A stretch of DNA of 10,165 bases from Baffinella frigidus. Its lineage: Eukaryota > Cryptophyceae > Cryptomonadales > Baffinellaceae. Both the position numbers and the translations under genes were made by a program. A model generated the notes under the pieces. That model had not been told where the DNA came from. It made no database searches and was given only the letters and a program-made list of their open reading frames with translations. This document shows positions 1 through 6,104 of this stretch, in pieces (position 1 is the first letter of the stretch; each line of letters starts with the position of its first letter). The stretch spans positions 397,430 to 407,594 of the forward strand of contig MU646342.1 of the NCBI GenBank assembly GCA_026770585.1, given 5' to 3'.

Positions 1-340
1 CTGATCTCTGGTTGTCTGTTTTCGGGTTTCGGGGTTTGGGTTTTGGGTTTCGGGTTTCGGGTTTCGGGTTTCGGGTTCCGGGTTTCGAGTTTTGGTTTTC
101 GGGTTTGGGGTTTCGGGTTTCGGGTCTTGGGTGTCGGGTTTCGGGTTTTGAGTCTTGGGTTTCGGGTTTTGGGTTCCTGATCTCTGGTTATCTGTTTTCG
201 GGTTTCGGGTTTCGGGTTTCGGGTTTCGGGTTTCGGGTTCGCTCTCCTCCTGCTCCCGGTTTCGGGATTCGGGTTTCTGGTTTTGGTCTCCGGTTTTCTG
301 GTTTGGGGATTCGGGCCAAGGTTTCGCTCTCCCTCTCCTC
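1..340 (+). repeat. Degenerate telomere-like block, TTTCGGG variant, with 176-base higher-order repeat
   Basis: Most of 22-240 is a run of 7-base units, chiefly GGGTTTC with GGGTTTT and GGGTCTT variants. This is the TTTAGGG telomere repeat with C in place of A. A non-telomeric tag, CTGATCTCTGGTT followed by a TCTGTTTTCGGG context, occurs at position 1 and again at 177. The block is therefore part of a larger ~176-base repeat cut by the window edge. From 238 the pattern decays; a CGCTCTCC-containing motif appears near 239 and again near 326. The G-rich strand is on plus, the same orientation as the terminal telomere. Long open frames here (12-575, 155-490) simply translate the 7-mer into Gly/Phe/Val/Ser-rich peptide and are not genes. 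Confidence 0.9.
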
Positions 341-510
341 CTTCTGCGTTTCCAGGTCAGGAAACCTCCGATACTTCCTAGCTCTGCCTCACTCGGGTTG
401 GCCGACTATTCTCAAGTTGACATGCTGGGTCTGCGGTACAACTTCGTCAACTTTGGAGCGGGGAAGATGTCGGGCTCACCAAATTGGTGAGCATTTGGCG
501 AGCCCAAATA
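341..510. other. Unassigned spacer with a short palindrome
   Basis: No gene or named repeat is seen. The one visible structure is a 17-base palindrome around 474-490 (CTCACCAA, one base, TTGGTGAG). It lies just outside the larger hairpin that starts at 511. Confidence 0.5.
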
Positions 511-665
511 CTAGCTCTGTCCCACTTCGATTTCGTCTCCTCATCAATTCGCCCCCCCGAAAATTTCTCAGGTGATTTTTGATCCCCCCCCCATGAAATT
601 TACCTGAGAAATTTCGGGGGGGGGCGAATTGATGAGGAGACGAAATCGAAGTGGGACAGAGCTAG
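511..665. mobile_element. Hairpin (foldback) element F1 with homopolymer tracts, MITE-like
   Basis: The arm 511-573 begins CTAGCTCTGTCCCACTTCG. It is repeated as its reverse complement at 602-665, ending CGAAGTGGGACAGAGCTAG. Over ~63 bases the arms differ only in the length of a C/G homopolymer (7 versus 9) and in one T of a T run. The 28-base loop carries another run of nine C. Near-identity means the inversion is young or kept alike by gene conversion. A terminal-inverted-repeat, non-autonomous DNA element is the simplest reading, but no clear target duplication is visible. The right arm ends about 20 bases from the stop codon of the minus-strand ORF at 684-1295. A transcript through it would fold into a long stem. 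Confidence 0.75.
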
Positions 666-683
666 AAATAGACTAAGCCAGAG

Positions 684-1295
684 CTAGAATTCCTCGTGCG
701 ATTCGGGCAGTCGTCTGCAACAGACCACACTTTGTTTGTGTCTGCAGTCAACACCATAATCTGACGGGATGTCCCTCACCTCGTCGTCCTCCTCCTCCTC
801 CTCATCCTCCATGGTATCACCCCCCTTCGGATCCTGCTCCCCGATGTTCTCTCGGTGCACACCCCGCTTCTCCTCCCCAGTAAACCCTTCCTCATACCCC
901 TTCCCGCCCGGCAGGTGCCAGTCCCCACCCGCGCCATACCCCAGCCCCTCGATCCACCCCGGAGGATGCGAGGACTCCTCGTACCCCCCGCGCAACACGA
1001 TCGTCGCCGGGAGACCCGCCGCTGTCTTCCGCCGCAGCCAACCTCCAGGCGATGCGCCTCGTGGAGCGCTGCTGGCTCCCGTCGACCAGGATTCGCTGTT
1101 CCGGATAGCCCCTCCGGCAGGGGCGACGGAACCGCGGCGTCCCTGCGTGATGCGCGCGGGGCCGGCGCTGGCGCCCCCCGAGAGGGATGCGGCCGTGCAG
1201 CAGCACGCGACGAGCACCACAGTCGAAAAAAGGGTCCAGCGCTGCATTTCGCGTCTACTTCCCCCTCGCAACGCACCGGCGCCCGCCTCCTTCAT
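684..1295 (-). CDS. Candidate secreted or organelle-targeted acidic protein, unknown function
   Basis: This open frame of 203 codons starts at ATG 1295. A second ATG at 1247 (residue 17) gives a better N-terminus: MQRW, then a hydrophobic core TLFSTVVLVACCCTAASL, then SGGASA-G, which fits signal peptidase cleavage near residue 44. Residues ~45-103 are rich in Arg, Ser, Ala and Gly and nearly free of acidic residues, which fits the bipartite signal-plus-transit leader of complex-plastid algae. They end in IVLRGG. The mature part is Gly-rich and ends in an Asp/Glu run (residues ~162-175) encoded by a GAG/GAC microsatellite. An AG|GTGAGG sequence right after that run (intron would begin at 779) and acceptors ending at 742 or 715 suggest that the printed C-terminus could be intron. 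No known domain is recognised. The overlapping plus-strand frames (Ser-run from 769; 855-1442) are shadows. Coding status is plausible, not proven. Confidence 0.4.
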   Translation of the reverse strand: MKEAGAGALRGGSRREMQRWTLFSTVVLVACCCTAASLSGGASAGPARITQGRRGSVAPAGGAIRNSESWSTGASSAPRGASPGGWLRRKTAAGLPATIVLRGGYEESSHPPGWIEGLGYGAGGDWHLPGGKGYEEGFTGEEKRGVHRENIGEQDPKGGDTMEDEEEEEDDEVRDIPSDYGVDCRHKQSVVCCRRLPESHEEF

Positions 1296-1732
1296 CGCGC
1301 TGGCTACGGGGTGCGATGGGGTTGCAGTCCGGGTCAGAGAGAGACACTGACGCTGCGTTCAACGCGTAGGAGCAGCGCCCATGCGTCGAGGACCCAGGCA
1401 CCCAAAAATCCTAAAGTCAACCCCATTCAGATGGGGAGTTGACTTTTGATCGCAGCGCAAATTGCAGATCTTTAATCTCGAAAAAAAATATGGGCGAACA
1501 AAAATTTGGCGAACCAACCCAAACTGAACTTGCGACAAAGCAAAACATGGACCACACCTGGATGAACACGCCCAGCATGCATTCTGATTCCGCACAAGGT
1601 CCCGCAAGCCCTCCCCCACCGACCCAACCCACCCTGAGTTGGGTCTGCTGAGTTTCTGCTCCTTTGGTTGGCTCCGTTTGGAAAACGTAAATCAGGTCCT
1701 GGAGGGAACGTCTCGGTGGTGTCTGACCCTCG
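1296..1732. other. Unassigned spacer with a small hairpin
   Basis: Open frames here are short and lack family features. At 1414-1445 there is a stem with AAGTCAACCCCAT as left arm, loop TCAG, and a right arm with two extra bases. It is followed by a TTTTGATCGC context. The GTCAACCCC and CTTTTGA words recall the foldback family at 7080-7226, so this may be a decayed or shortened relative. The remainder, including possible untranslated sequence of either flanking ORF, holds nothing I can name. Confidence 0.5.
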
Positions 1733-2623
1733 ATGAGGTGTTCAGACTCTTCCTACACGGGCCCGGGCAAGAGCCCACCGGGGGGGCTTCAACAACCCTC
1801 CCAAGAGCCGACGCCCGCTCTTCCCACCCGCACCTGCTCCACCCTCCCCGCCCACCCCGACCACCGCCTCCCCACGTCGCGCGCCACGCTCCCCACGGAC
1901 TCCGCCACGCCGCTCCCCTCCTCGGTGGGCTGCCAACACGCGCCTCGCCGCGCGATGGGATTCATGGAGGGGCCCCGCTCGCCGCTGCCCGGGCTGGAAG
2001 CGCTCGGGGTGCGTGAGGACGCCGCGGAGGTCGTGGCAGATTCTTCTCCGGCTCCCGCTGGTCAAATTCTCGCCCCCGGCATGCAGCTCCCCAACTCGGC
2101 GCGCCCGGCATCGCTCGGGGTGCGCGAGGTGCAGGCGGACCTTTCAAAGTTGGTTTCGGGATTTTTCGACGACCCCCGCAGCGCACCCACCACGGCCGCG
2201 CGCACCAAGACGCCGGACCTCCACTTTGACCCACGGCGCGACCCACGGAGCACACCCACCAGCGCACCCGATACGCCCCCGCGAGCCAAGACGCCGCCCA
2301 GCGCAGCCAAGCCACCCCGTAGCAAGGCGCGCGGGGTGCACAAGGCGAGATTCACCGCCCGGCGTCCGAAGACTCCCAAGACTGCGAACGTGGCGTCGCC
2401 TGCTGCGAATGTCGGGTCGCCTTATGTCGACGGGTCGCCTAATATCGACGGGTCGCTTAACGTCGACGGGTCGCCCAATGTTGATGGGGTGCCTGATGGC
2501 GATGGGTCGCAGGCAGCGAAGACAAAAAAGGAGACGCAGTGGACGCGCGCGCGCACCACACAGGTCATGAGGCTCCCACAAACCCCCGCCAAACCTGAAG
2601 TCGGTCACTTTACGCCCGCCTAG
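1733..2623 (+). CDS. Candidate Pro/Ala/Lys-rich protein with NVDGSP repeats, unknown function
   Basis: This is a 296-residue frame from ATG 1733 (in-frame TGA just upstream at 1724) to TAG 2621. Residues 1-75 are Pro/Ser/Thr-rich. ALGVRE at residues 90-95 recurs as SLGVRE at 127-132. A DPRS-x-PT block recurs 23 codons apart (DNA near 2171 and 2240). Residues ~165-220 are basic with several KTP and TPP motifs (KTPDLHF, RAKTPPSAAKPP, RRPKTPKTAN), like disordered phosphorylated tails that bind nucleic acid or cytoskeleton. Residues ~224-262 are six copies of an NVDGSP-like hexapeptide from an 18-base tandem repeat. Every repeat offset is a multiple of three, and many differences between units are silent or conservative, which supports coding. 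There is no signal peptide or membrane segment. A start at Met75 is possible, as is a spliced start further upstream. The protein is probably disordered; no function is assigned. Confidence 0.45.
   Translation: MRCSDSSYTGPGKSPPGGLQQPSQEPTPALPTRTCSTLPAHPDHRLPTSRATLPTDSATPLPSSVGCQHAPRRAMGFMEGPRSPLPGLEALGVREDAAEVVADSSPAPAGQILAPGMQLPNSARPASLGVREVQADLSKLVSGFFDDPRSAPTTAARTKTPDLHFDPRRDPRSTPTSAPDTPPRAKTPPSAAKPPRSKARGVHKARFTARRPKTPKTANVASPAANVGSPYVDGSPNIDGSLNVDGSPNVDGVPDGDGSQAAKTKKETQWTRARTTQVMRLPQTPAKPEVGHFTPA
2402..2510 (+). repeat. 18-base coding minisatellite (NVDGSP units)
   Basis: About six units of 18 bases follow the pattern AATGTCGACGGGTCGCCT, with a first unit lacking three bases. Successive peptide units read NVGSP, YVDGSP, NIDGSL, NVDGSP, NVDGVP, DGDGSQ. 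The three-base indel and the 18-base period both preserve the frame of the ORF at 1733-2623. Confidence 0.85.
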
Positions 2624-3055
2624 TGGCTTGCACGGTTGCGTTTGGTTGGATTCCGCTGTGTAACCCCCTGGATTTCGAGGTTTTGTGGGTATCCGATAAA
2701 TTTCATCATAAAGTTGGTCCTGAGCGACCTCAACACTTTACTTCAAGAACCTGGTGGAATGAATGTCTCGATCCCAATGTTTACTCCCGAGTGCACGTGC
2801 AGCACTTACAGGAGCTCACCCCGAGTACAGCCGACCAAACGGCCCGAGGCGGGCTCGTCCTGGACTAGATCCTCACAGAATGTCGTTTTGGCGATGCAGG
2901 TAGCACACGCGCTGCAGAGCGGGAACCGCATGGTGCTCTTCGAAAAGCTCCTCTTTTCCCCGGGGGCCGCCGCCCTTGCCCGCGCCATCACGGCGGAAGC
3001 GCACTCTGTACACTCTGGGGACCTTTTCGCTGGCTCTAGCTCCTCCGGATATTAA
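2624..3055 (+). other. Weak open frame; possible downstream exon or spacer
   Basis: A plus-strand frame is open to TAA at 3053-3055. Its first ATG is at 2759, giving about 99 residues. The C-terminal 60 residues are alanine-rich with a mildly helical look (for example VAHALQSGNRMVLFEKLL and AAALARAITAEAH) and end in GSSSSGY. An AG acceptor such as ATGCAG (near 2895-2900) could splice this onto the ORF that stops at 2623, but no convincing donor pairs with it. The final bases of the frame (from 3029) lie in a sequence repeated at 3631-3655, which argues against a conserved protein end. I do not recognise a family and keep it as unassigned. Confidence 0.15.
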
Positions 3056-3219
3056 GACGTCTCTCTCTCTCTCTGTCGTCTCTCTCTCTCCCTCGCTCAC
3101 ACGTCTCTCTCTCTCCCTCGTTCACGATCTCTAAGGGTTGTACGAATCTCAAGGTCCTGCTCGGACACAGCCTCGGCGTGGGTGCGTACATGGCGACCGT
3201 GTTGGAAGTAATAAAGCTC
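3029..3219 (+). repeat. Repeat R1, containing a CT microsatellite
   Basis: The left 25 bases (3029-3053, starting GCTGGCTCTAGC) match 3631-3655 at 23 of 25 positions. The right 34 bases (3186-3219, GTACATGGCG to AATAAAGCTC) match 3827-3860 at about 28 of 34. The middle parts do not align, and in R1 the middle holds a CT-rich microsatellite. A pair of diverged copies of one element or duplicated segment is the simplest reading. AATAAA at 3210-3215 is shared but is not enough to call a polyadenylation site. Confidence 0.55.
3058..3125 (+). repeat. CT-rich microsatellite with a 25-base tandem unit
   Basis: An uninterrupted CT run is followed by two copies of a unit starting CGTCTCTCTCTCTCCCTCG, at 3077 and 3102, each ending in TTCAC or CTCAC. 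Confidence 0.9.
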
Positions 3220-3400
3220 TCTCTCTTTGGGGAGTGACCCTGGCCCGCGCCATCCCACTTAGCAGCGCCCGAGTTCCTTTCCCCCCGGAAATCCGGGGGA
3301 AATTCCGGTTGGAATCCACAGCAGTGGATAAGATTCTAGTACAAATCGTTTTAAAACGGACTGTATCCGTGAAGCCCCCGGTGGCTGCTAAGTTCATAGT
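3220..3400. other. Spacer with a cluster of small hairpins
   Basis: Three dyads sit close together. TTTCCCCCCGGA pairs with TCCGGGGGAAA across an AA at 3278-3302. ATCCAC, loop AGCA, GTGGAT lies at 3314-3329. The perfect 12-base palindrome CGTTTTAAAACG is at 3347-3358. A 95-codon open frame (3138-3425) crosses them and shows no protein features. No gene is supported. Confidence 0.6.
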
Positions 3401-3406
3401 TCACAA

Positions 3407-3580
3407 CGCCTTCGCGAAGCAATAATGGCTCCAAGCCCTGGTACAAATTTTGTACCAAACATTGGACACGACCCTAAAATGCCCTGAATGGACATTTAAA
3501 CGACTTCACGGTCTTGTCCATGGTCGTGTCCCATACAAAATTTGTACGGGGCTTGGAGCCATTATTGCTTCGCGAAGGCG
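3407..3580. mobile_element. Foldback element F3, MITE-like
   Basis: The left arm 3407-3473 starts CGCCTTCGCGAAGCAATAAT. It returns inverted at 3522-3580, ending ATTATTGCTTCGCGAAGGCG. The outer ~33 bases are almost identical. The left arm has about seven extra bases around an internal palindrome GGTACAAATTTTGTACC. Weaker symmetry continues outward to roughly 3392 and 3596 (ATAGTT...ACGCC against its complement). The unpaired centre is ~48 bases. The element sits between repeats R1 and R2, so it may have inserted into one duplicated segment. No transposase and no certain target duplication are seen. Confidence 0.75.
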
Positions 3581-3630
3581 TCGGAAACTATTAACGTGGC
3601 ATTCAGGACGCGGACTCTGGGAACATGTTG

Positions 3631-3860
3631 GCTGGCTCTAGCCCCTCCAGATATTCAGTCCTCTCTCTGTGGGTAGTGAGGGCAGGAGGGGATGATGGGG
3701 AACTCCGACCATGGCACTACATCTAGGTATATGACTGTCGTATCTGGGTGCTGCTGTTTCCTTGCCTCACGGGGTTGGGGAGGGCTCTTGCTAGGTGCTG
3801 CCAATATCGCGCCTCCGTGCGGGGGGGTACATGGCGGACGTGATGGTGATAATAAAGCTC
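3631..3860 (+). repeat. Repeat R2, diverged partner of R1
   Basis: Its two ends match R1: 3631-3655 (GCTGGCTCTAGCCCCTCC) and 3827-3860 (GTACATGGCGGACG to AATAAAGCTC). The interior is unique and lacks the CT microsatellite. A 69-codon open frame (3692-3901) inside shows no recognisable protein. Confidence 0.55.
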
Positions 3861-3899
3861 GTTCTTGCTACTCCGAATGGGTGGGGTCGTGCAGCGCCT

Positions 3900-4019
3900 G
3901 AATCCTAATCCCTAGACCCTAAACCCTATTCCCTAGACCCTAATTACTGGACTCTAAACTCTAAACCCTACTCCCTAAACCCTACACCCTGACCCCTAAA
4001 CCTTGAACCCCTAACCCTG
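3900..4019 (-). repeat. Interstitial telomere-like block, CCCTAAA orientation
   Basis: Degenerate CCCTAAA, CCCTAGA and CCCTACA units run for ~120 bases with the C-rich strand on plus. The block is therefore inverted relative to the chromosome end on the right. Confidence 0.9.
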
Positions 4020-4227
4020 TCAAGGTGGTCTTCCTCAGGCTATGAGGTTGTGCTTTGAGCCCTTCTAGTTCGCCACGTAAAAGAGGGGTAAGCGGGAGGA
4101 TCCTAGCCTCGAGAAGACTGTGTCGGGATTCCGGGTAAGAACTTCGCTCAGCGAGAGAGCTCAGGAAGACGATGGCGCAACAATTGAGCCTAGTGTCCTG
4201 CTGTCAGAGCTTCTTAACTATATACAA
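4020..4227. other. Unique spacer between two telomere-like blocks
   Basis: About 200 bases of mixed-composition sequence show no open frame of note, no repeat match elsewhere in the window and no RNA gene signature. It may be a fragment trapped between two telomere-derived insertions, or an interruption of one original block. Confidence 0.5.
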
Positions 4228-4462
4228 CTTACACCCTGCACCCTTGTACCCTACACCCTGAACCTTAACCTTTAACCCTAAACCCTAGGCCCTAGGCCCA
4301 AGACCCAACCCCCAAAACCCGAAACCCGAAACCCGAAACCATAAACCCTAAACCATAAACCCTGAACCATAAACCCCGAACCCTAGACCCTAAACCCTAA
4401 GCCCTCAACCCTCAACCCTATACCCTACAACCCAACCCCCAAACCCTAACCCAAAAACCTCA
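4228..4462 (-). repeat. Interstitial telomere-like block, mixed CCCTAAA/CCCGAAA/CCATAAA
   Basis: About 235 bases of degenerate 7-base units lie in the C-rich-on-plus orientation. Near 4315-4340 three consecutive CCCGAAA units appear, the complement of the TTTCGGG variant that fills 22-240. Further right CCATAAACCCTAAA alternates, so the block is a patchwork of locally amplified variants. Confidence 0.9.
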
Positions 4463-4550
4463 ACTGCCAAGCAGGGCACAGTCACCGAGAACGGCTCCTT
4501 CAATGCTTCTTCCGAATGCCCTCCCGTCCAGGCGGAGGCAGCGTCTTCCG

Positions 4551-4634
4551 CCTTGAGGTCCTTTAAGCTCTTCGAGCTCCCAACATAGGCGGACACCGGA
4601 ACTTGTTCCGTAGAAAGGCCATGCTTCCTTTCGG
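4551..4634 (-). repeat. Diverged repeat G, minus-strand copy
   Basis: Read on the minus strand this segment aligns with 5098-5182 on plus over ~85 bases at roughly 70% identity by eye. Shared blocks include AAGTTCC, GTCCG and AAGGACCT. In this copy the minus-strand frame AYVGSSKSLKDLKAEDA is open and looks somewhat protein-like, while the plus copy is interrupted. Both may be remnants of an old coding or mobile element in opposite orientation. I do not recognise the family. Confidence 0.45.
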
Positions 4635-4644
4635 ATCACATCAA

Positions 4645-4671
4645 GCCCCCCTGTACAGAGCGCAGGGGGGC
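4645..4671. other. Strong GC hairpin
   Basis: A perfect 9-base stem, GCCCCCCTG with CAGGGGGGC, flanks the 9-base loop TACAGAGCG. No T-run or gene end is beside it, so no terminator function is proposed. Confidence 0.6.
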
Positions 4672-5097
4672 AGGTGGTCGCGCTGGACAACGTTCGCCCT
4701 CTTGCCGATGCTGGGGCTCTTCGCACATTCTCGGAGAAGTTTTTACATAAAGCATTTCCTGCCAGCGAAATTTACTACGCAATTGCTCTAATGTTACGAT
4801 TGGTGTGATCCAACTGTGCAGTAGAAAGGATGATTCATCGATTCAAGCCTTTCGTGCGAACGAAATTTATCGGTGTTCACAGGCGGGGCGCCGTGACACG
4901 CCCTTCAAATCAAATCTAAATATTTTTATGGCGTGCCCAATTTTACTCGGGCAGAGCTAGCCGGTGGGCACGATCCTTTCTGGGATTGGCTTTTGACCCA
5001 TGGCGGCCATCCCATCGCCACTTGGTACTCAGTTCCACAAGAACCAAGTAGAACTGCCGTGACACACCGTGCGAGAGCAGAGGAGAAGACATTCTCA
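4672..5097. other. Unassigned spacer
   Basis: No gene is supported. A perfect 8-base stem, CGTGCCCA (4932-4939) with TGGGCACG (4965-4972), is the main structure, plus a weaker dyad ACTTGGT with ACCAAGT near 5020-5050. Short open frames of 62-65 codons here have no recognisable features. Confidence 0.45.
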
Positions 5098-5182
5098 CCG
5101 TGCCAAAAAGCTTGGCTTTCCTGCAGATAAGTTCCAGAGTCCGTTTATGGTGGCAGTTAAAAAAACCTCAAGGACCTAAAGG
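5098..5182 (+). repeat. Diverged repeat G, plus-strand copy
   Basis: This is the inverted partner of 4551-4634, with the same order of blocks: an AAGC-TGGC-TTTC stretch, AAGTTCC, GTCCG, TATG-TGG, then AAGGACCT-AAGG. The two copies lie ~460 bases apart in opposite orientation. Confidence 0.45.
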
Positions 5183-5252
5183 ATGCCCCTGTCGCGGAAC
5201 CTTTCCCTGGAGTGCGCACAACCTCTCTCGGCGCCCCTGCTCGCACACAGTC

Positions 5253-5355
5253 TATCCTAAAGTGTCGATGCTGTCAAATTTGACCGCAAAGAGGTCGTAG
5301 GCAGGTCTTAGGGCCTCACGGTTGGGCTTACGAGCCTACTCGTCACTTGAGGGAT
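5253..5355 (+). mobile_element. T-family short inverted-repeat element, copy A
   Basis: Its ends read TATCCTAAAGTG and CACTTGAGGGATA, imperfect inverted repeats. The interior shares AAATTTG, AAGAGGTC and TAGGCAGGTC with copies at 5987-6091 and 6333-6436. At 103 bases it is the most diverged copy. It carries no coding capacity. If the terminal TA is a target duplication, the element proper starts TCC and ends GGA, in the manner of TA-targeting MITEs (Tc1/mariner-type enzymes), but the family assignment is inference. Confidence 0.7.
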
Positions 5356-5537
5356 ATGGGGTGCATACATGGTGTCATGTCGTGGTATTAAGTAAACGTC
5401 TCACCCACACGGATCGTAGAACGACCCCTGGACCCTGCGATGGCGTGGGTTCGACGAAACGGCGAATCCTCTTTGTTAAATACTCCATGCGCCAGTCTTT
5501 GTACCGAGACGGGATACACCTGCGAGAATGGTCTGCG
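5356..5537. other. Unassigned spacer
   Basis: No gene or RNA is recognised. Bases from about 5509 to 5537 (an ACGGGATACA context) are a diverged duplicate of the sequence just after the first E element (5662-5694), showing that the E1 unit and its flank were tandemly duplicated. Confidence 0.45.
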
Positions 5538-5666
5538 TGTACAGGGGTACCTCGCTCATAAGAAACAGCCCCCCCCCCCCCTGCGACCACCCTAGGGCCC
5601 TAGGCATGGGCCTACTGTAGGGTCCTAGGGGGAGGTGGTTTCTTATGAGCGTGGCTCCCCTGTAGA
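5538..5666. mobile_element. E-family inverted-repeat element, copy E1
   Basis: The left end TGTACAGGGGTACCTCGCTC, followed by ATAAGAAAC and a 13-base C run, is mirrored at the right by TTTCTTATGAGCGTGG and CTCCCCTGTAGA. The ~129-base element is nearly all stem, with an interior rich in CCTAGGG and GGGCCC words. Read outward, the E right end (best copies 5848-5869, 6843-6865) encodes M-S-E-V-P-L-Y, which explains several spurious short frames. It has no coding capacity of its own. Confidence 0.8.
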
Positions 5667-5694
5667 CGGGATACAACCGTGGGGCTCGTCTTTG

Positions 5695-5869
5695 TGTACA
5701 GGGGCACCTCGCTCATAATAAACAGCCCCCCCCCCCCAGGACCACTTGAGGGGTACCTCGCTCAAAAGCAACCACCCTCCCCTAGAACCTTACAATAAAC
5801 CTGTGCCTAGGGCCCTATGGTGGTCCTAGGGGGGGGGACGCCTTCTTATGAGCGAGGTACCCCTGCACA
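5695..5869. mobile_element. E-family element, copy E2, compound
   Basis: The left end TGTACAGGGGCACCTCGCTC at 5695 and right end GAGCGAGGTACCCCTGCACA ending at 5869 bound the copy. A second left end (GGGGTACCTCGCTCAAAAG) lies inside from ~5750. The copy is therefore longer (175 bases) than E1 and looks like one E element abutting or inserted into the left part of another. The left end follows E1 by 157 bases with a duplicated flank. Confidence 0.75.
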
Positions 5870-5913
5870 TGGGGGGGGGTCCAAGCGCGAGGACTGCCTC
5901 AGGAACGCGGTGC

Positions 5914-6104
5914 GATACAGGGGTGCCTCGATCATAAGAAACTGCCCCCCCCTAGGATCACCGTAGAGCCCGAGGGGTAGGCCTACTATCCCTTAAGTGC
6001 CCAGGCCCCCAAATTTGGAGGCCAAGAGGTCCTAGGCAGGTCCTAGGGCCCTACGGTAGGGCGTATGAGCCTACTCGCCACTTACGGGATAGGGTCCTAG
6101 TGAG
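5914..6104. mobile_element. E-family element, copy E3, interrupted by T copy B
   Basis: The left half (ACAGGGGTGCCTCGATCATA, then AGAAACTG, a C run and GTAGGCCTAC) runs to ~5986. T copy B follows. The E pattern resumes with GGGTCCTAG and TGAGCG after 6091. Intact E1 reads CCTACTGTAGGGTCCTAG at this point. Removing copy B and one TA restores CCTAC-TA-GGGTCCTAG. The far right terminus is lost or too diverged to see. Confidence 0.65.
5987..6091 (+). mobile_element. T-family short inverted-repeat element, copy B
   Basis: The termini are TATCCCTTAAGTG and CACTTACGGGATA, 105 bases in all, non-coding. It sits inside E3 and is bounded by TA on both sides, consistent with a TA target duplication. Interior words (AAGAGGTCCTAGGCAGGTCC, then TAGGGCCCTACGGTAGGG) are shared with the other two copies. 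Confidence 0.8.

Noticed and set aside
12-575. 187- and 111-codon open frames rich in Gly, Phe, Val and Ser
   Set aside because: They are translations of the TTTCGGG 7-mer; any 7-base repeat without stops gives a long frame with a 7-residue period.
769-1442. Plus-strand frames with a polyserine start and Pro/Arg-rich body
   Set aside because: They lie opposite the better minus-strand candidate; the Ser run is the complement of its Asp/Glu tract and no plus-strand family features are seen.
1742-2608. Minus-strand and other-frame ORFs over the Pro-rich ORF
   Set aside because: Stop-free because of high GC. The repeat-unit differences are silent or conservative in the 1733-2623 frame, so the other frames are shadows.
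3138-3641. Short frames across the hairpin cluster and F3
   Set aside because: They read through inverted-repeat arms and have no sensible starts or motifs.
3210-3856. Two AATAAA sites as polyadenylation signals
   Set aside because: Both belong to the shared end of repeats R1/R2 and no well-supported gene ends at them.
4645-4671. GC hairpin as a transcription terminator
   Set aside because: No T-run and no gene ending nearby; the window is eukaryotic.
5448-5454. GGTTCGA resembling a tRNA B box
   Set aside because: No matching A box, acceptor stem or cloverleaf could be formed around it.
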